Assembly: GCA_030765725.1 (NCBI GenBank)
Contig: JAVCDF010000001.1
Coordinates: 186,001-250,000, forward strand
From: Candidatus Chlorobium antarcticum
GTDB lineage: Bacteria > Bacteroidota > Chlorobiia > Chlorobiales > Chlorobiaceae
Length of the DNA stretch: 64,000 nucleotides
Reading direction: 5' to 3'
In this document: piece after piece, positions 60,966 to 64,000 of the stretch
How positions within the stretch are numbered: position 1 is the stretch's first letter
Layout: each line of letters starts with the position of its first letter
Position numbers and translations under genes: made by a program
The notes under the pieces: generated by a model
What the model saw: only the letters and a program-made list of their open reading frames with translations
Database searches by the model: none
Told to the model about the DNA's origin: nothing

Positions 60966-61526
60966 TTACCGTCTCAGTTTCGTTTTGATAATGTCCGTAA
61001 GGCTTTCGGAGCTTTTCTCTTTGGCAGGGGTCAACTGCACATTTTCAAGAAGCTGTTTCCGACCGCTCTTGCAGAACTCAACAATTATGACATAGGCACC
61101 GCTTCCGGTCGCCTGCTTTTCTCTAACCACTCCCACCTCATCAAGCGACTGGTGGTAGAGCGCATCTCCCGTGGCATAAATGCCATGGGGAGAGTACTGC
61201 TGGCACTCATCAGGAGTAAGTTCCTCAGGACTCACATCCCGGTTAATCTGTATCTGCCACTCTTTAAGCAAATGTACTTGGTTGCAGTGCACACAGCGAA
61301 CCCAGTACTGATTTTCGGCTGAAGGCGAATCCGACTCAGGCGTTTTCTTTTTCTTCGTATTTTTCTTTGCCGCCAGAACCACAAGAAGATCATCATCTTT
61401 GGGCTTGTCGCTCGGCATCCATTCACCGACAAAAACCTTTTCAGTCACCAGCCCGCATCCTTCACAATGCGAGGGCTTGATCTTCCCATCAAAAATAAAC
61501 TGTCTTTTTCTCGACTCAGCCTTCAT
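60966..61526 (-). CDS. hypothetical protein with split zinc ribbon
   Basis: A 186-residue protein I do not recognise. It has two CxxC pairs (CEGC at ~21-24 and CVHC at ~78-81) separated by a lysine-rich, acidic loop (AAKKNTKKKKTPESD), suggesting a zinc ribbon with an insert. The C-terminal part contains YSPHGIYATGDALYHQSLDEVG and VIIVEFCKSGRKQLLENV, which could be a small KOW- or SH3-like fold near RNA-binding proteins. It lies directly upstream of rpsU and may be cotranscribed. Function unknown. Confidence 0.65.
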   Translation of the reverse strand: MKAESRKRQFIFDGKIKPSHCEGCGLVTEKVFVGEWMPSDKPKDDDLLVVLAAKKNTKKKKTPESDSPSAENQYWVRCVHCNQVHLLKEWQIQINRDVSPEELTPDECQQYSPHGIYATGDALYHQSLDEVGVVREKQATGSGAYVIIVEFCKSGRKQLLENVQLTPAKEKSSESLTDIIKTKLRR

Positions 61527-61662
61527 TGCATCATCATATTGCTGTGTTGGAACCGCTGCATCAGCCGCACGGGAAAAATTATCGTACCGGCAGCTGCAGG
61601 GTACAGGACTGCTTAATTAAGGAAATACTCCCAAAAAAACAACCTGATAATTCCAATGAGGC

Positions 61663-63036
61663 TTATTTATGCGTCAAAGCATCAATAAGATCTGATTTTG
61701 TAAGCAATTGCAATTTCCCATCAAGCAAACTTATCAAGACGCCAGCAGCATTCTGCTGCAATTTTTCCGACAGCTCCGAAATAGTAGCGTCCGTCTGGCA
61801 GACCGGAAAGGGAGGCTCCATAAACCCGACAACCTTCGAATTCATGGCATCATCATTCTCAATGAGGATGGAAAGAATCTTGTTTTCACTGATACTGCCA
61901 ATCGGAGCATTGTATGAAACAATCGGCAGCTGCGACACATCATTCTGCTTCATCATCTCAAACACCTCGGCCAGCGTATTTTCAGGATAAGCCACAATAA
62001 GGTCCCGCGGCGCCTTCAGCTGGAGAATATCCTCAGCCGTAATCTGCTCAAGGGATGACTTCTCCCTTCTGTACAACCCCTTCTCGCGCATCCAGTCATC
62101 ACGGTACATCTTGCTCAGACAGTATCCTCCGAAGTCGCTCAAAACCGCCACAATGCAGGCCTTCTCGTCAAGCTCCTCACCCGCCCTGAGAGCCGCAGCC
62201 ATAACCGCACCAGATGCACTTCCAGCAAACACGGCATCACTCCGCAGCAGCTCCCGCGCACAGTTCAGCGCGTCCCCGTCAGAAACCTGCATAACCTCAT
62301 CAACAACCCCCGGGTCCCAGAAGGAAGGCTGCTGCTGTGCCCCTATCTCCTCAAGCTCAGAACTTGAAGCCTCCCCCGACCGGCCATCTTTCCAGAGACC
62401 CGAAAAAACAGATCCGACCGGCTCCACGCCTATAATCTTTACCCCGGGAATGCGCGACTTGAGAGCAGCACCAATACCTGAAATCATAGCCGCCGAACTC
62501 ATCGGCACAAACACATGGGTTGCCTTCCCGTCCGTCTGGGCAGCTATTTCACTGCCTGTGCCCTCACGGTGCACCTCCAGATTGAGAGGATGATCATACA
62601 TCCCGGCAAAAAACGCATTGGGAATATTGTTCACCAGATTCCCCGCAACATTCATACAGCTGCGCGGCTCCCCGGGAAGAGCCTCCGAAGGAGTAATCAC
62701 CAATTCTGCACCAAGAGCCCGCAGAACATCCTGCTTTTCCCGTGAAATCCTGTCCGGCGCCACAAGCAGAACCTTATACCCATGGCTCACCGCCGCCATA
62801 GCAAGAGCAATACCACTGTTACCATAAGTCCAGTCCACAAGGGTCATCCCCGGATGAATCAGCTTACGCTCCTCAGCATCCCGAACCACAGCCGCCGCAA
62901 CCCGGTAATAATGCGAACACGCCGGATTCATATACTCCAGCTTCGCCATCACCACAGGCCTGATATTGCGGCTCAGCTGACGCAGCAGAACCATCGGCGT
63001 TTCAATATGCAAATCAAGAATATCGTGGTTCGGCAT
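61663..63036 (-). CDS. cystathionine beta-synthase homologue lacking the PLP lysine, with C-terminal CBS pair
   Basis: A 457-residue protein with the full layout of a cystathionine beta-synthase: a fold-type II PLP domain (~1-325, ending DFGGYCLSKMYRDDWM as in true enzymes) and two CBS domains (~340-457). The active site is rewritten. The NPxxSxKDR lysine motif reads NPACSHYYR, with Tyr43 at the Schiff-base position. The phosphate loop GTGGT reads SSAAM (~180-184). The substrate loop is kept as TYGNSG. Surrounding regions are well conserved, so it looks like a maintained pseudoenzyme, perhaps a sensor of adenosyl ligands or a partner of an active paralogue. Confidence 0.85.
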   Translation of the reverse strand: MPNHDILDLHIETPMVLLRQLSRNIRPVVMAKLEYMNPACSHYYRVAAAVVRDAEERKLIHPGMTLVDWTYGNSGIALAMAAVSHGYKVLLVAPDRISREKQDVLRALGAELVITPSEALPGEPRSCMNVAGNLVNNIPNAFFAGMYDHPLNLEVHREGTGSEIAAQTDGKATHVFVPMSSAAMISGIGAALKSRIPGVKIIGVEPVGSVFSGLWKDGRSGEASSSELEEIGAQQQPSFWDPGVVDEVMQVSDGDALNCARELLRSDAVFAGSASGAVMAAALRAGEELDEKACIVAVLSDFGGYCLSKMYRDDWMREKGLYRREKSSLEQITAEDILQLKAPRDLIVAYPENTLAEVFEMMKQNDVSQLPIVSYNAPIGSISENKILSILIENDDAMNSKVVGFMEPPFPVCQTDATISELSEKLQQNAAGVLISLLDGKLQLLTKSDLIDALTHK

Positions 63037-63386
63037 GATGCAAAATGGCGCTATAAGTTGAAAAGAGACGGAACCCCCCGCCCAGCAATCAACTCAAAAT
63101 ATACATTAATTCAACGAACAAAGAGGAGACTCCCCACACTTCGCAAACCAACCCAAAACAAATACACTCAGTCACGAGCGTCCCCAACTTTCAAAAAAGC
63201 CAAGCCAATACAAAACAACACCTTAAAGATGGGGACACTCATGACTGAGTGTACTAATTCTCAAAACAAAGGGCCGCGGGCGATTCACATTTAAACGCAA
63301 ACAAAAACGCTCTGTCAAGGATCTCCCCGACTTTTTGCTTTTATTGTTCTAATTGTCAGCAACGAAACCATTGCAAAGGTTCCCAT
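63037..63386. other. 350-bp non-coding region between the CBS homologue and alr
   Basis: A/C-rich stretch without a convincing ORF on either strand. It contains a 29-bp-armed inverted repeat (63163-63253) and the divergent start regions of two genes. No promoter meeting the pattern seen elsewhere in the window could be fixed. Confidence 0.7.
63163..63253. repeat. long imperfect inverted repeat upstream of the CBS homologue and alr
   Basis: The left arm 63163-63191 (begins TACACTCAGTCACGAG) and right arm 63225-63253 (ends CATGACTGAGTGTA) match in 26 of 29 positions as reverse complements, around a 33-base loop. Two of the three mismatches become G-U pairs if the minus strand is transcribed. 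It could be an RNA hairpin in a minus-strand leader or a relic of a small transposable element; no target-site duplication is evident. Confidence 0.85.
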
Positions 63387-64000
63387 ATGCCTGCCCCGAC
63401 ACCTGAACCCATGGCTGAGGCGATTGTTTCGCTTCAGCACCTGCAGCACAACCTCTCTGAAATTCAGAAGAGAACGGGAGAGGGCGTCCGGATTATGGGC
63501 GTTGTGAAGGCCAATGCTTATGGGCACGATGTCCACAAGGTGTCGGAAACTCTTGAGCAAAACGGGGTTTCGGATTTCGGGGTTGCAAACATTCAGGAAG
63601 CCATTGACCTGCAGACCGGTGGAGCACTGAAAAAAGCCTCATCGATCCTTGCATTTGCTTCCCCCCTACCCTCGCAGATTCCCCTCTATCTGCAGCACGG
63701 CATTGAAATGACCCTCTGCAACCGGGAAACCCTCCTTGCGGCGGAGAGTATTGCGGCGGCAACAGGCAAGAAACTGACGGTCCACATTAAAGTCGACACA
63801 GGCATGGGCCGTTTGGGGCTCCCCCCCGCAGCTGCCATGGAACTGCTCAGAGCATCGGAACAATGCCGCAGGATTGAGGTAAAAGGCATGTATACCCATT
63901 TCGCCGACAGTTCCGGAGACATGGAGTTCACCCGCCGGCAACTCAGCGATTTTCTCTCATTGACAACCGAATACGAACACGCTTCGGGAAAGCGGCTTCT
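63387..64000 (+). CDS. alr: alanine racemase (3' end outside window)
   Basis: PLP enzyme supplying D-alanine for peptidoglycan. The ATG at 63387 opens a frame without stop to the window end (204 codons of an expected ~370). It shows the PLP-lysine motif VVKANAYGHD (lysine 41), FGVANIQEA, and HIKVDTGMGRLGL (~132-144), followed by GMYTHFADS. These fix the family; the C-terminal tyrosine lies beyond the window. It is divergent from the CBS homologue. Confidence 0.93.
   Translation, partial: MPAPTPEPMAEAIVSLQHLQHNLSEIQKRTGEGVRIMGVVKANAYGHDVHKVSETLEQNGVSDFGVANIQEAIDLQTGGALKKASSILAFASPLPSQIPLYLQHGIEMTLCNRETLLAAESIAAATGKKLTVHIKVDTGMGRLGLPPAAAMELLRASEQCRRIEVKGMYTHFADSSGDMEFTRRQLSDFLSLTTEYEHASGKRL

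Noticed and set aside
63163-63253. Annotating the inverted repeat as an insertion-sequence end or CRISPR
   Set aside because: Only one pair of arms, no transposase, no flanking duplication, and no repeat-spacer periodicity.

Overview
The window reads as chromosomal DNA of a green sulfur bacterium (Chlorobiaceae, Chlorobium/Pelodictyon type). Four things support this: a chlorophyllide reductase subunit (bchY), a divergent gene pair resembling bchV and bchQ of bacteriochlorophyll c synthesis, two chlorosome envelope proteins (CsmB/F-like and CsmA/E-like), and an almost complete classical menaquinone operon. Gene density is high, with many 1-20 base overlaps, and codon use looks uniform. I see no insertion sequence, prophage, CRISPR array or rRNA operon.

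Layout. 1-4164 (minus): a succinate-semialdehyde dehydrogenase-like gene cut by the window edge, rsgA and recG. 4269-5081: rpmE-frr. 5068-7285 (minus): a double-HU/SPOR membrane protein and bchY. 7417-8625: xseA. 8603-11344 (minus): gltA-gatC-yggU-kdsB. 11512-11586: tRNA-Asp with its own promoter and terminator. 11635-12378 (minus): a NYN/LOTUS protein. 12611-21438: a TPR lipoprotein followed by menF, menD, a uridine-kinase-like gene, menH, menB, menC and menE. 21416-24443 (minus): parA-parB-dapB and a membrane protein. 24542-33848: mpg, mgtE, an ETF:quinone oxidoreductase, mnmA, an esterase and metH. 33873-38003 (minus): an SRPBCC protein, two L,D-transpeptidase-type genes (one frameshifted by a 17-bp tandem duplication), a membrane protein and a DUF2278 protein. 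38133-41259: pgl facing zwf and gnd, the oxidative pentose phosphate enzymes.

41432-45561 is the light-harvesting locus. An SDR protein lacking the catalytic tyrosine, a small membrane protein and a BchF/BchV-type hydratase lie on the minus strand. Divergent from them are a B12-type radical SAM protein (probably BchQ), an undescribed 38-residue single-span protein, csmB and csmE. Both csm genes have look-alike promoters and strong terminators. 45669-58572 holds mostly housekeeping and envelope genes: glycosyltransferase, YbaK, patatin, TerC, SpoU methyltransferase, U32, SlyD-like, MscS, HemY-like oxidoreductase, gamma carbonic anhydrase, TM2, LptB, HD hydrolase and YtxH. 58576-64000 has a hydrolase, aroA, rpsU, a zinc-ribbon protein, a cystathionine-beta-synthase homologue that has lost its PLP lysine, a 350-bp non-coding stretch with a long inverted repeat, and the start of alr.

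The most unusual items are the PLP-lysine-less CBS homologue, the tandem-duplication frameshift in the YcbB-type transpeptidase, the tyrosine-less SDR beside bchV/bchQ, the 38-residue membrane peptide between bchQ and csmB, and the inverted repeat at 63163-63253. Several promoters share a TTGnnn, 16-18 bp, TAnnnT pattern. All names come from motif recognition by eye; no database search was run.
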